Source of the DNA: Parvicella sp963922585
Lineage (GTDB): Bacteria; Bacteroidota; Bacteroidia; Flavobacteriales_D; Parvicellaceae
Reading direction: 5' to 3'
Assembly (NCBI GenBank): GCA_963922585.1
Contig: CAWUIK010000011.1
Span: 1 to 50,013, forward strand
DNA: 50,013 bases
Shown: one piece after another, positions 1 to 8,561 of the stretch
How the letters are laid out: each line of letters starts with the position of its first letter
Numbering within the stretch: position 1 is the first letter of the stretch
The notes under the pieces: generated by a model
What the model saw: only the letters and a program-made list of their open reading frames with translations
The model's database searches: none
What the model was told of the DNA's origin: nothing
Program-made: the position numbers and the translations under genes

Positions 1-1098
1 ATGTCTATCAGAACCGGGATAAGTTTCTAAGACAAAATCATCCAACTGCAAACTAAAGGGCAATTTCATTTCTACGCTACCAAATCTCATAAAAATAGTT
101 TCACCACCCACTTCAAAAGGTTCGTAAGGAGGTATCATTTTTTCTCCTCCCCATAATCCAACTTCTTTTGTTTCTCCGTTATGTGTAACTTTTACAGTCA
201 ATAGATTTTCTCCTTTATCGTCTTTTACAAGTGGTCTTTCCATTTTATAACGGAAACCTTTATAAACCAAACTTAAATTTTTGTAAATATGTAAATGTCT
301 TTTTGCTAGAGGAATGGCTTCTCCTGAAAGTGTATCGTAAATTTGTGTTTCCATGCTCAAACGCATCAAAGAGTCTGGAAAATCTATATTTAAATCTTCG
401 TTTGTTCCAGTAATATTTATAGCATCAGTTTGGGGATTGTTGTAAGTGATAATTTCACCTGCCTTTTCCATATACCCTCCTTCAGGTATAAATTCGGATT
501 TCATATTTTCAAAAACAACTTCAATATGGTTATAACCATTTGCTGAACTATCTTTAGGAGGTCCTGCAATAACTTTAGAAACGTAATTTACATATTCTAT
601 TTTTACATTTCCTTTTTTAAATGGATCTACATTAATAGTAAAATCATTATTGAGGTGTTCTGAGGCTTGCAATAAATGAGGATGCCTGTAGGACTGTCCT
701 GATTTTTCATCCACTATCATAAATTCTAAATAAGGCTCTGCACTCCACATGGTGTTGGTAATGTCTCCTTCTTTTACTCTAATGATGCCTTCAAATCCAA
801 TATAATGTGTAATTCCTGCCCCTACTAAAGTTAGAATCATCCCAATATGAATCAATAAAATTGACCATTTTTCTTTTCTCAAAAGACCGTATCTTTTGAT
901 GTTTCCTATAAAGTTGACGCAAAGTAAAATCATAACTGCTTTAAACCACCACGCATGATACACCATTTTTTTGGAAGTAATAGTGTCGTAATAATGCTCA
1001 ATGAAAGTAGCAGTAGCAATGGCTAAGAAGAAAACCACAAAAAGAAACGCCATTGTTTTGGTAGAAACAAATGTATCCCAAACACTCTTATTTTTCAT
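1..1098 (-). CDS. ResB-like cytochrome c biogenesis protein (partial, runs off the left edge)
   Basis: The reverse strand is open from an ATG at 1098 to base 1 (366 codons, no stop), so the C-terminal part is missing. The first 100 residues contain three hydrophobic segments: TM1 around MAFLFVVFFLAIATATF, TM2 around WWFKAVMILLCVNFIGNIKRYG, split by the motif FIEHYYDT, and TM3 around WSILLIHIGMILTLVGAG. A long soluble, probably periplasmic, region follows. This is the layout of ResB/Ccs1, the system II protein that with CcsA carries haem across the membrane and attaches it to CXXCH apocytochromes. In Bacteroidota ResB is often fused to CcsA in one protein of about 1,000 residues; whether that holds here lies outside the window. 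The start is chosen because the ATG at 1102 meets a stop after four codons. It would serve the CTGCH proteins at 15642-16894. Confidence 0.82.
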   Translation of the reverse strand, partial: MKNKSVWDTFVSTKTMAFLFVVFFLAIATATFIEHYYDTITSKKMVYHAWWFKAVMILLCVNFIGNIKRYGLLRKEKWSILLIHIGMILTLVGAGITHYIGFEGIIRVKEGDITNTMWSAEPYLEFMIVDEKSGQSYRHPHLLQASEHLNNDFTINVDPFKKGNVKIEYVNYVSKVIAGPPKDSSANGYNHIEVVFENMKSEFIPEGGYMEKAGEIITYNNPQTDAINITGTNEDLNIDFPDSLMRLSMETQIYDTLSGEAIPLAKRHLHIYKNLSLVYKGFRYKMERPLVKDDKGENLLTVKVTHNGETKEVGLWGGEKMIPPYEPFEVGGETIFMRFGSVEMKLPFSLQLDDFVLETYPGSDRH

Positions 1099-1343
1099 TC
1101 ATTTTACTTTAGATTGCGAAGTTAATTCAAAAGATAGAAAAGAGCAGATAAAATCATTAAAAAAGCAACATATAAACTCATTTGGTGGTAAAACTTCAAA
1201 AATTACTATTACCGATAAATTAGTATAAAAAACCGTTTCCTAATCAAAAGTATCCTTTTCCCACAAAGCCCATTTTGGATTGCAACTTATTGAATTTCAT
1301 TGCCGTATATTTACATATATAAACTCATTAAAAAAATACAATT

Positions 1344-2060
1344 ATGGAAACGAAAAAATCAAAAACAGCAGAATTAGAAAGTAAACGTTCTTCTTTTTTA
1401 ATCATAGGATTGGTATGTGCCACTTCACTAGCTTTGATGTCATTTGAATATACAGCATTTACATTAGTTTTTGAAGATATTGCTTCAGAGAAAAAAGATG
1501 TTGCAATGAAAGACGATTATATAGATGTACAACCTGTAGAAATTTTAAAACCTCAGCCTCAAAAAATTCAAGAAGATTTAAATAAAGAAATTATTGATGT
1601 TACAGAAAAGATTGATCCTACGCCTATAGAACCTATCGACCCCGTTGATCCTATTGCCCCAACTTTCCCTACAGACCCAGTTATAGTAGCTCCTCCATTA
1701 CCTACACCTATCATTTCTGTTCCAGTCACAACTACAACTTTGGACACAGAATTTACAGTAGTTGAAGATATGCCTGAATTTCCAGGAGGAGAAAAAGAGA
1801 TGTATAAATTTTTGAGTAAAAATGTAAAATATCCATCTCAAAGTAAAAATTTAGGAAAAGAAGGAAAAGTATATGTAAGTTTTGTAGTTGAAAAAGATGG
1901 CTCAATTTCGAATGTAGAGATAATGAAAGGTGTTGAGAAAAACTTAGATGCAGAAGCTTCAAGAGTAATTAAAAGTATGCCGAATTGGAAACCTGGTAAA
2001 CAAAGAAATCAACTTGTAAGAGTAAGATTTGTATTACCAATCAGTTTCAAACTACAGTAA
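1344..2060 (+). CDS. TonB-like energy transducer protein
   Basis: The 238-residue protein has a short charged N-terminus, one membrane anchor (about residues 18-35, IIGLVCATSLALMSF) and a proline-rich linker (about 60-130, with repeated PIDPVDP and PTFPTDP stretches). It ends in a TonB C-terminal domain (about 145-236) with the Bacteroidota signature MPEFPGGEKEMYKFL, the KYPSQSKNLGKEGKVYVSFVV segment and the NWKPGKQ turn. TonB proteins span the periplasm and pass proton-motive energy from ExbB/ExbD to outer-membrane transporters. No exbB, exbD or receptor gene is nearby, so the partner cannot be read from context. It is divergent from the ResB-like gene, with 245 bases between them. Confidence 0.88.
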   Translation: METKKSKTAELESKRSSFLIIGLVCATSLALMSFEYTAFTLVFEDIASEKKDVAMKDDYIDVQPVEILKPQPQKIQEDLNKEIIDVTEKIDPTPIEPIDPVDPIAPTFPTDPVIVAPPLPTPIISVPVTTTTLDTEFTVVEDMPEFPGGEKEMYKFLSKNVKYPSQSKNLGKEGKVYVSFVVEKDGSISNVEIMKGVEKNLDAEASRVIKSMPNWKPGKQRNQLVRVRFVLPISFKLQ

Positions 2061-2072
2061 TAGATAGACTAT

Positions 2073-2123
2073 AAAGAAACCGTTAGAAGGGCATCGTCAC
2101 GAGGGATTCGGGCGGTGTCTTTT
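2073..2123 (+). terminator. possible long stem-loop terminator after the tonB-like gene
   Basis: A ten-base arm at 2073-2082 (AAAGAAACCG) pairs with 2113-2122 (CGGTGTCTTT) with one mismatch. It encloses about 30 bases that are much richer in G and C than the surroundings and is followed by a T-rich stretch. It lies 12 bases after the TonB-like stop and before the convergent topA end. The loop is long for a simple terminator, so another structured element is possible. Confidence 0.35.
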
Positions 2124-2166
2124 CTATTTAAGAATTATCCTTTTTCAACTCTATTTAAAAAAAGCC

Positions 2167-4524
2167 CTACTTTTTCTTAGTTTTTGCTGTTGCTTTTTTC
2201 TTTGGAGCGGCTTTTGGTTTCGTGGTACCTCTTCTTGCTCCTTTTTCAGGTTGATTTTCCATGATGAAAAGACAATCCTCTTTAGTCAATTCACTTGCCT
2301 CTTTGTCTTTGGGTATTTTATAGTTTTTCTTACCTACTTTAATGTATGGGCCGTATCTACCATTTAAAACTTGAATCACTTCTTTTTCATGAGGGAATTC
2401 GGCTATGAACTTATTTGCATCATCATTTTTTTTGGCTTCAATCAATTCTATAGCTAATTCTAAAGTTGCATCTAGCGGATCTTGGCCTTTTGGTAAAGAA
2501 ACAAACGAACTTCCAAACTTAATATAAGGTCCAAACCTTCCTGCGTTGGCTGAAACTGGTTTTCCTTCATAAGTTCCTAAATTTTTTGGCAATTTAAACA
2601 AATCTAAAGCTTCTTCTAAAGTAATAGAATTGATGCTTTGTGTAGTTTTTAGTGATGCAAAAACAGGTTTTTCATCATCTTCTTGGTTTCCGATTTGTAC
2701 CATAGGACCAAATCTTCCAATTCTAGCAATAATCGGCCTTCCAGTTTTAGGATCATTACCCAATGCTCTTTCTCCAGATGCTCTTTCAGAATTTTCTAAA
2801 GTATCTTCAATATTCAAATGAAAAGGGGTATAGAATTTCTTAAGCATTTGTGTCCACTCCAACATTCCTTTGGCAATATCATCAAATTCTTTTTCTACAG
2901 AAGCGGTAAAATTATAGTCTAATATTTTTCCAAAATGCTCAACTAAAAAATCAGTTACAACAATACCCATATCTGTAGGCATCATCTTGTTTTTATCAGC
3001 TCCAAAGTTTTCTTTTCTTACTTGTTTATTGATTTTACCATCTTTTAATTCGATATAAGTAACTTCTCGTTGTTGAGCTTCAATTTCTCTTTTTTCTACA
3101 TAACCTCTTTTTTGAACAGTGGAGATAGTTGGCGCATAAGTTGACGGTCTTCCGATTCCTAACTCTTCAAGTTGTTTTACTAATGATGCTTCTGTATATC
3201 TTGCTGGTGGTCTAGAAAATCTTTGCGCAGCAGTAATGTTTTCAGAAAGTAAAGCATCACCTATTTTCATTGCAGGTAACAATCCATCTTCATTGTCTTG
3301 ATCTTCATCATCAGTACCTTCTAGGTAAACTTTTAAAAACCCATCAAACTTGATGATTTCTCCAGATGCGACAAAAGATTCTTTTACTCCATTGGCTTCA
3401 ATTGTAACCTTTGTTCTTTCTAGTTCAGCATCACTCATTTGAGAAGCAATGGTTCTTTTCCAGATCAAATCATATAGTTTTTCTTCTTCATATGAACCTC
3501 CTGCAGACTGAACCGAAAATTCTGTAGGTCTAATAGCTTCGTGAGCTTCTTGTGCGTTGGAATTTTTGTTTTTGTATTTTCTAGGATTACAATATTCTCC
3601 ACCAAACATTCCGATAATTGCTTCTTTAGCGTTTGCCATTGCAAAATCAGAAAGGTTTACAGAATCCGTTCTCATATATGTAATCTTTCCACTTTCATAC
3701 AGTTTCTGTGCAATAGACATTGTTCTAGAAACATTGTATCCCAATTTTCTACTCGCTTCTTGTTGAAGAGTTGAAGTAGTAAAAGGCATTGCTGGTGTTC
3801 TTTTGGCAGGTTTTTTTTCTAAGTTTTCTACCTTGAAATTTGCATTTACACAACTCTCAATAAACGCTTGAGCTTCACTTTCTTTAGAAAAACTTTTGCT
3901 TAATTCTGCTCTAAAGGAAGACCCATTTATATTGAAATATCCATAAACTTTGAAAGAACTAGTAGAATTAAAGTTTTCAATTTCTCTTTCTCTTTCTACA
4001 ATCAGTCTTACTGTCACAGATTGTACTCTACCCGCAGAAAGGGATGGTTTTACTTTTTTCCACAAAACAGGAGACAATTCAAAACCTACAATTCTATCTA
4101 AAATTCTTCTAGCTTGTTGAGCATTAACTAGGTTTACATCTAATGCTCTAGGATTATCTATTGCATGGCTAACAGCCGATTTAGTAATTTCGTTAAAAGT
4201 AATTCTTTTGGTTTTTTTGTCGTCTAATTTTAAGGCCTCCATTAAGTGCCATGATATGGCTTCTCCTTCACGGTCCTCATCGGTAGCTAACCAAACCATT
4301 TTGGCTTTTTTACTCAAATCTTGAAGTTCTTTAACTACTTTTTTCTTATCTACAGTTACTTCATAATTAGGTAAAAAATTGTTTTCAATATCAATGTTGA
4401 TTCCCTTTTTTGGTAAATCTCTTACGTGTCCGTAACTGCTCTTTACTACAAATCCTTTCCCAAGATAACCTTCTATGGTTTTTGCCTTGGCAGGCGACTC
4501 AACAATAACTAGATTTTCTGCCAT
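2167..4524 (-). CDS. topA: DNA topoisomerase I (type IA)
   Basis: This 785-residue type IA topoisomerase relaxes negative supercoils by cutting one DNA strand. The TOPRIM domain opens the protein with VESPAKAKTI (8-17) and carries the metal-binding DEDREGE (82-88). The catalytic tyrosine is Y283 in ITYMRTDSVN. The conserved GRPSTYAPTI motif follows in the core domain. The C-terminal third has repeats around RIGRFGPMVQIG, NAGRFGPYIKFG and NGRYGPYIKVG, typical of the zinc-free topoisomerase C-terminal repeats found in this phylum, and ends in a Lys/Ala/Thr-rich basic tail. No Cys4 zinc fingers are present. It is transcribed alone; the 219 bases upstream hold no clear promoter that I can defend. 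Confidence 0.97.
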   Translation of the reverse strand: MAENLVIVESPAKAKTIEGYLGKGFVVKSSYGHVRDLPKKGINIDIENNFLPNYEVTVDKKKVVKELQDLSKKAKMVWLATDEDREGEAISWHLMEALKLDDKKTKRITFNEITKSAVSHAIDNPRALDVNLVNAQQARRILDRIVGFELSPVLWKKVKPSLSAGRVQSVTVRLIVEREREIENFNSTSSFKVYGYFNINGSSFRAELSKSFSKESEAQAFIESCVNANFKVENLEKKPAKRTPAMPFTTSTLQQEASRKLGYNVSRTMSIAQKLYESGKITYMRTDSVNLSDFAMANAKEAIIGMFGGEYCNPRKYKNKNSNAQEAHEAIRPTEFSVQSAGGSYEEEKLYDLIWKRTIASQMSDAELERTKVTIEANGVKESFVASGEIIKFDGFLKVYLEGTDDEDQDNEDGLLPAMKIGDALLSENITAAQRFSRPPARYTEASLVKQLEELGIGRPSTYAPTISTVQKRGYVEKREIEAQQREVTYIELKDGKINKQVRKENFGADKNKMMPTDMGIVVTDFLVEHFGKILDYNFTASVEKEFDDIAKGMLEWTQMLKKFYTPFHLNIEDTLENSERASGERALGNDPKTGRPIIARIGRFGPMVQIGNQEDDEKPVFASLKTTQSINSITLEEALDLFKLPKNLGTYEGKPVSANAGRFGPYIKFGSSFVSLPKGQDPLDATLELAIELIEAKKNDDANKFIAEFPHEKEVIQVLNGRYGPYIKVGKKNYKIPKDKEASELTKEDCLFIMENQPEKGARRGTTKPKAAPKKKATAKTKKK

Positions 4525-4743
4525 ACTTTTCGGTTTATTCTATCAACTTTAATAAAAAAGTTTTTGCAAAGAAAGAAAATAATACTGTAAAAACGTATAT
4601 GATTTTTCAGTTTCGTATTTTTTAAAGTTTTTTTTACTCTTTTTATGAATCAATCAAACTTTAAAAACAAATGGCTTAATTTCTAATGCCATCTATCATT
4701 ATCTAATATGAAGAACCAACTATTTGTATATGAAAGAAGTTTC

Positions 4744-5145
4744 TTATTTTATGAGCACTCCTTCTTTTTCAAGGATTTTGATTTCAATAAAATTTGTTTC
4801 AAGCACTGCTTCGGGTAAAAAAACATATTTTTTATCGTAAATCAACTTATCAATATAGTAAGTAATAAAAAACTCATTATTAATTCCTAATACTTCTTCT
4901 GAAATAAGTTCTATCATCTGGTAACTTAAAGGAGGAATTTCCTCAAAATAATGTCTAAACGTAGAAGTTTTAATTTGTTTTTCATCTTTGGTTCCGTAAC
5001 CTTTGGAACAAATCAATACGTTTTTTAGAGTTACATTATTAAAATTTACCAAATATGCATAATGTACTTCCTCTCCTTGATCGTATTCTTTAGTAATTGC
5101 TATTCCAATCCCCTCTACTTTGGGTATTTTAATATCTTTTTTCAA
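4744..5145 (-). CDS. small conserved protein of unknown function
   Basis: The 133-residue protein is soluble, with no signal peptide or membrane segment. It starts MKKDIKIPKVEGIGIAIT and contains the stretches VLICSKGYG, TSTFRHYF and NNEFFITYYIDKLIYDKKY. I recognise this as a family widespread in Flavobacteriia that databases sometimes label phenylalanyl-tRNA synthetase subunit alpha. None of the synthetase motifs are visible, so I regard that label as wrong. It is the last gene of the minus-strand run isomerase - lipB - 5156 gene - this gene, 10 bases after its neighbour's stop, so it is probably co-transcribed. The function is unknown. Confidence 0.75.
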   Translation of the reverse strand: MKKDIKIPKVEGIGIAITKEYDQGEEVHYAYLVNFNNVTLKNVLICSKGYGTKDEKQIKTSTFRHYFEEIPPLSYQMIELISEEVLGINNEFFITYYIDKLIYDKKYVFLPEAVLETNFIEIKILEKEGVLIK

Positions 5146-5155
5146 TTTTCTGTTC

Positions 5156-5611
5156 TTATTTTAACAAATCATTATCATCTTCTTCATTAAGAATATCATC
5201 TAAAGCTGACTGATTATCATCTTTGGTATTTGTAAAACCTTTATTTCTTTTACTGAATCCCATAATAATAAAAACAATACACATAGCTATGATAACTCCG
5301 GAAATAGTTGGGAACATCATTGAAGCAGACTCTAAGTCTGCTGGTGTATCAGTAAAAATAGTAACCTGTGCAATAAAAAACAAAAAGTAACCCACAGTAA
5401 AAACAATAGCCAAAATAGGTATAGCACTTTTTTTAGAACTGATGCTTATAGCAGAAAGTATTATAGCTGGTATTCCTGTAATAATTGTTCCGATTAAAAA
5501 AACAACAAAACCTACAAAAAAACCAACTACTTCTTTACCTTCTTCAGTTTGACAACTATTTAAAGAAATTAAAATCAGTATTAAAATTGAAAGTAATTTA
5601 ATGGTTTTCAT
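5156..5611 (-). CDS. predicted lipoprotein or membrane protein, unknown function
   Basis: The 151-residue protein begins with a hydrophobic signal ending in a good lipobox (LNSC, Cys20). It then has further hydrophobic stretches at roughly 28-57, 62-88 and 97-120, followed by an acidic, Asn-rich tail (DDILNEEDDNDLLK). A lipobox combined with several membrane spans is unusual. Either the N-terminus is simply a first membrane helix, or this is a lipidated inner-membrane protein. It sits 12 bases after lipB and 10 bases before the next small gene. I do not recognise a named family. Confidence 0.7.
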   Translation of the reverse strand: MKTIKLLSILILILISLNSCQTEEGKEVVGFFVGFVVFLIGTIITGIPAIILSAISISSKKSAIPILAIVFTVGYFLFFIAQVTIFTDTPADLESASMMFPTISGVIIAMCIVFIIMGFSKRNKGFTNTKDDNQSALDDILNEEDDNDLLK

Positions 5612-5623
5612 TATTAGGAGAAA

Positions 5624-6334
5624 TTATTTTGAATATTTGTAATTAAAAAGTTGTGCTAAGTTAGTTTTTAATTTAGATTTTACCTCATCAATTGAAATTT
5701 TTCTTCCCAATTCAATAGAAAGCGAGGTTACTTTTTTGTCCACAATTCCACAAGGAACAATATTATTGAAATATTGCATATCTGTGTCAACATTGAGCGC
5801 AAAACCATGCATGGTCACCCATCTACTACATTTCACACCCATAGCACATATTTTTCTTGCTTTATCTGAGTCTCCATCAAGCCATACACCTGTCATGCCT
5901 TCTACTCTCCCTCCATTAAGACCATATTCTTTTAAAGTAATTATAATCGCTTCTTCGAGTAAACGCATGTACTTGTGAATGTCTGTAAAAAAATAAGTTT
6001 CTAAATCAAAAATCGGATAACCTACTAATTGACCTGGACCATGATATGTTATATCTCCTCCTCTATTTATTTTGTAATACACAGCATCTAACTGTTTCAA
6101 AATTGCTTCAGAGATTAGTAGATTTGACTCGGAACCACTTTTTCCCAATGTATATACATGAGGATGTTCGCAAAAAATTAAATGATTTTCTGTTTTTAAG
6201 TGTAACGATTCGTCCTCTTGTTTTCGATTGGTAATTTTTTTAGAAATATTTGCATCAAACAGTTCTGTCTGAAAGCCCCAAGTTTCCTTGTAATCTTTCA
6301 ACCCCAAATCAATAAAATGAACTTCAGGAATCAT
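5624..6334 (-). CDS. lipB: lipoyl(octanoyl) transferase LipB
   Basis: LipB moves octanoate from octanoyl-ACP onto lipoyl domains of 2-oxoacid dehydrogenases and the glycine cleavage H protein, the first step of lipoate synthesis. The family motif RGGDITYHGPGQ is at 91-102. The catalytic lysine is probably K161 in RKICAMG, and the acyl-accepting cysteine is C195 in VPCGI. MHGFALN (175-181) is the conserved substrate-pocket motif. The length of 236 residues is normal. Its ATG overlaps the stop of the upstream isomerase by one base (TAATG), so the two genes are translationally coupled. No lipA is in the window. Confidence 0.95.
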   Translation of the reverse strand: MIPEVHFIDLGLKDYKETWGFQTELFDANISKKITNRKQEDESLHLKTENHLIFCEHPHVYTLGKSGSESNLLISEAILKQLDAVYYKINRGGDITYHGPGQLVGYPIFDLETYFFTDIHKYMRLLEEAIIITLKEYGLNGGRVEGMTGVWLDGDSDKARKICAMGVKCSRWVTMHGFALNVDTDMQYFNNIVPCGIVDKKVTSLSIELGRKISIDEVKSKLKTNLAQLFNYKYSK

Positions 6335-7317
6335 TACAAATCTGCTAGTTTTCCTTTCAAGTGAGAAATAACATTCACTTCAACGGGATCTACATTATTT
6401 AAATCTGCTAAATAAACAGAAACCCAATCTCCCAATGCAATAAGATACAATGATTTTTCTATTCGAGAAGCACCCTTTGAAAAGACCTCTATATAAACAT
6501 CTGTTTTTTCACTCGCCAGTCCTTTGGTGATATCCATTCTCACTTGTGTTCTATAAAAATCGTCATCATTTCTAAAAACAACTACAGCATACTCCTTTTT
6601 TCCTCCTGCCCAGCCCACAAGTTCATTGTGGTTCATTTCTGGAAGTGCATGATGCCAACAAAGTACTTTAGCATTTTCGTTGAGTTGCTGTCTGAATCTA
6701 ATAGCTACGCCCTCATACTTTGCTTCTGAATAAATAATGGCGGTACGATCTTTTAGTTTTTGAGCAATATTTTTAGCTTCATTTTGAATATTTTCTAATT
6801 CACTATCGATAAGTTCAACAGCATTTGGAATCGATTCCAAGAATTTCGAACTACACAACCCATAATGATGCAAAAGAAAAAACTGTTGTGTAAGAGAATA
6901 GGTTAACATCGCTCTAGGTGAATCTCCAGTTGGCAAAACGATGTGATTGTATCCTTCTTTTTTGGCAATTTCCAAAAATTGACCACCAGAAGTAATCAAT
7001 GCAATCTCTGCTTTTTTGTTTTGTGCTTCTTTTATCGCATAAAGTGTTTCCTCTGTATTTCCAGAAAAACTACTTCCAATGACTAAAGTATTTTCATTTA
7101 CAAATGCAGGTAAATCATAAGTATTATTAATCATAATTGGAACAAGACATTCATCAGCCACAAGTTGAGAAACAATTTTCCCCCCAATCCCTGAACCTCC
7201 AAGTCCAGTTATCACAACATTTTCTATTTTTTTGTTATTGGATTTTAAATTTGCATTTTTACCAATTTCTATGGCTTCTGTGAGTTGCTTTGTAAAAATT
7301 CTTACTAAATTTTCCAT
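6334..7317 (-). CDS. bifunctional phosphoglucose/phosphomannose isomerase
   Basis: The 327-residue protein has the two SIS domains of the small PGI/PMI family, which interconverts fructose-6-phosphate with glucose-6-phosphate and mannose-6-phosphate. Visible motifs are GGSGIGG (40-46), the sugar-phosphate loop GSSFSGNTEET (81-91) and PEMNHNE (226-232), which carries the Glu and His used for ring opening and proton transfer. The length is far below classical Pgi (about 450-550 residues) and fits the bifunctional family. It is the first gene of the operon that continues with lipB. The 232-base gap to the divergent nucleotidyltransferase gene holds the promoters of both. Confidence 0.9.
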   Translation of the reverse strand: MENLVRIFTKQLTEAIEIGKNANLKSNNKKIENVVITGLGGSGIGGKIVSQLVADECLVPIMINNTYDLPAFVNENTLVIGSSFSGNTEETLYAIKEAQNKKAEIALITSGGQFLEIAKKEGYNHIVLPTGDSPRAMLTYSLTQQFFLLHHYGLCSSKFLESIPNAVELIDSELENIQNEAKNIAQKLKDRTAIIYSEAKYEGVAIRFRQQLNENAKVLCWHHALPEMNHNELVGWAGGKKEYAVVVFRNDDDFYRTQVRMDITKGLASEKTDVYIEVFSKGASRIEKSLYLIALGDWVSVYLADLNNVDPVEVNVISHLKGKLADL

Positions 7318-7470
7318 GATTATTTTTTTCCTACATTTTTTTTGACTTTGCTAAATTAGTTAATTTCTATTACTTAGAAATAAGAAAACATTAATAAATC
7401 AATTTCTGAACGCTATCTTTGTCATCTTTAAGAGTTTTTTCAACTTTGAGTATGGAAAACTTATAAAATA

Positions 7471-7498
7471 TTGCATGAATCCAAAAAAGATAATTTTG
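7471..7498 (+). promoter_or_regulatory. Bacteroidota promoter of the nucleotidyltransferase operon
   Basis: A -33 TTG at 7471-7473 is followed after 17 bases by a perfect -7 box, TAATTTTG, at 7491-7498. The start point would be near 7503, giving a leader of about 46 bases to the ATG at 7550. Confidence 0.55.
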
Positions 7499-7549
7499 TT
7501 CTTTGTTGGGATTTATTAGATTTAAACAAAAAAATTAAAATATAAAGAA

Positions 7550-8554
7550 ATGAGGATTATAGTGCCAATGGCTGGAAGAGGGTCGAGATTAAGACCACAC
7601 ACATTAACGATACCAAAACCATTAATTCCAGTTGCTGGAAAGCCAATAGTACAAAGATTGGTTGAAGATATTACAAAGGTATGTGGAGAACCCGTGGAGG
7701 AAATTGCTTTTATTATTGGTGATTTTGGCGATGCTGTAGAAAAAGATTTAATCAATGTAGCTGAAAGTTTGGGTGCTAAAGGAAGTATTTATCATCAAGA
7801 AGAGGCACTAGGAACTGCACACGCTATTTTGTGTGCCAAAGATTCTTTGAAAGGAAAAGTGGTTGTAGCTTTTGCAGATACACTTTTCAAGGCAGATTTT
7901 ACTTTAGACAGTGAAGCGGATGGTATAATTTGGGTCAATCAAATTGAAGATCCAAGAGCTTTTGGTGTGGTAAAATTAGACGACAAAAATAATATTACAG
8001 ATTTCGTAGAAAAACCTCAAACATTTGTTTCAGATTTGGCGATTATCGGGATATATTATTTTAAAGATGGAGACAATCTTTGTAAAGAACTTCAGTATCT
8101 TATTGATAATAACATCAAGGACAAAGGTGAATTTCAATTGACTAACGCCCTTGAAAACATGAAGAACAAAGGTGTTAATTTCAAACCTGGCAAAGTAATT
8201 GAGTGGCTTGATTGCGGAAACAAAAATGCAACTATTTACAGTAACCAAAGAGTCTTAGAGTTTGAAAAAGATAACAAAACAATTGACGATATTGCAACTA
8301 TTACCAATAGTTCGATAATTCCTCCTTGTAATATCATGGCTGGAGCAAAAATTACTAACGCTGTAATTGGTCCGCATGTTACCATTGGAAAAAATAGCGT
8401 TATTGAAAATAGTGTCATCAAAAATAGTATCATACAAAATGATTCTGTTGTAAAAGGTTTGTTTTGTGAAAACACAATGATTGGAAATCATGTAAAATAT
8501 GAGGCGAAACCTAAAGATTTGAGTATTGGTGACTACAACGAAGTAAAAGCATAA
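7550..8554 (+). CDS. sugar-phosphate nucleotidyltransferase (NTP transferase fold)
   Basis: The N-terminal domain (1 to about 235) has the nucleotidyltransferase signature GRGSRLRPHT...PKPLIPVAGKP (9-32), the FADTLF metal-site segment and VEKP. The C-terminal part (about 245-330) has hexapeptide-like stretches (VIGPHVTIGKNSVIEN, IKNSIIQNDSVV) of a left-handed beta-helix. Such enzymes join a sugar-1-phosphate to a nucleotide to make NDP-sugars for glycan synthesis. The sugar and nucleotide cannot be read from sequence; glucose-1-phosphate thymidylyl- or uridylyltransferase activities are both possible. It leads an operon of envelope genes, with the next gene starting 7 bases after its stop. 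Confidence 0.88.
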   Translation: MRIIVPMAGRGSRLRPHTLTIPKPLIPVAGKPIVQRLVEDITKVCGEPVEEIAFIIGDFGDAVEKDLINVAESLGAKGSIYHQEEALGTAHAILCAKDSLKGKVVVAFADTLFKADFTLDSEADGIIWVNQIEDPRAFGVVKLDDKNNITDFVEKPQTFVSDLAIIGIYYFKDGDNLCKELQYLIDNNIKDKGEFQLTNALENMKNKGVNFKPGKVIEWLDCGNKNATIYSNQRVLEFEKDNKTIDDIATITNSSIIPPCNIMAGAKITNAVIGPHVTIGKNSVIENSVIKNSIIQNDSVVKGLFCENTMIGNHVKYEAKPKDLSIGDYNEVKA

Positions 8555-8561
8555 TAAATAT

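Noticed and set aside
4744..5145. Phenylalanyl-tRNA synthetase alpha subunit
   Set aside because: 133 residues without any class II synthetase motif; the database label for this family seems to be an error.
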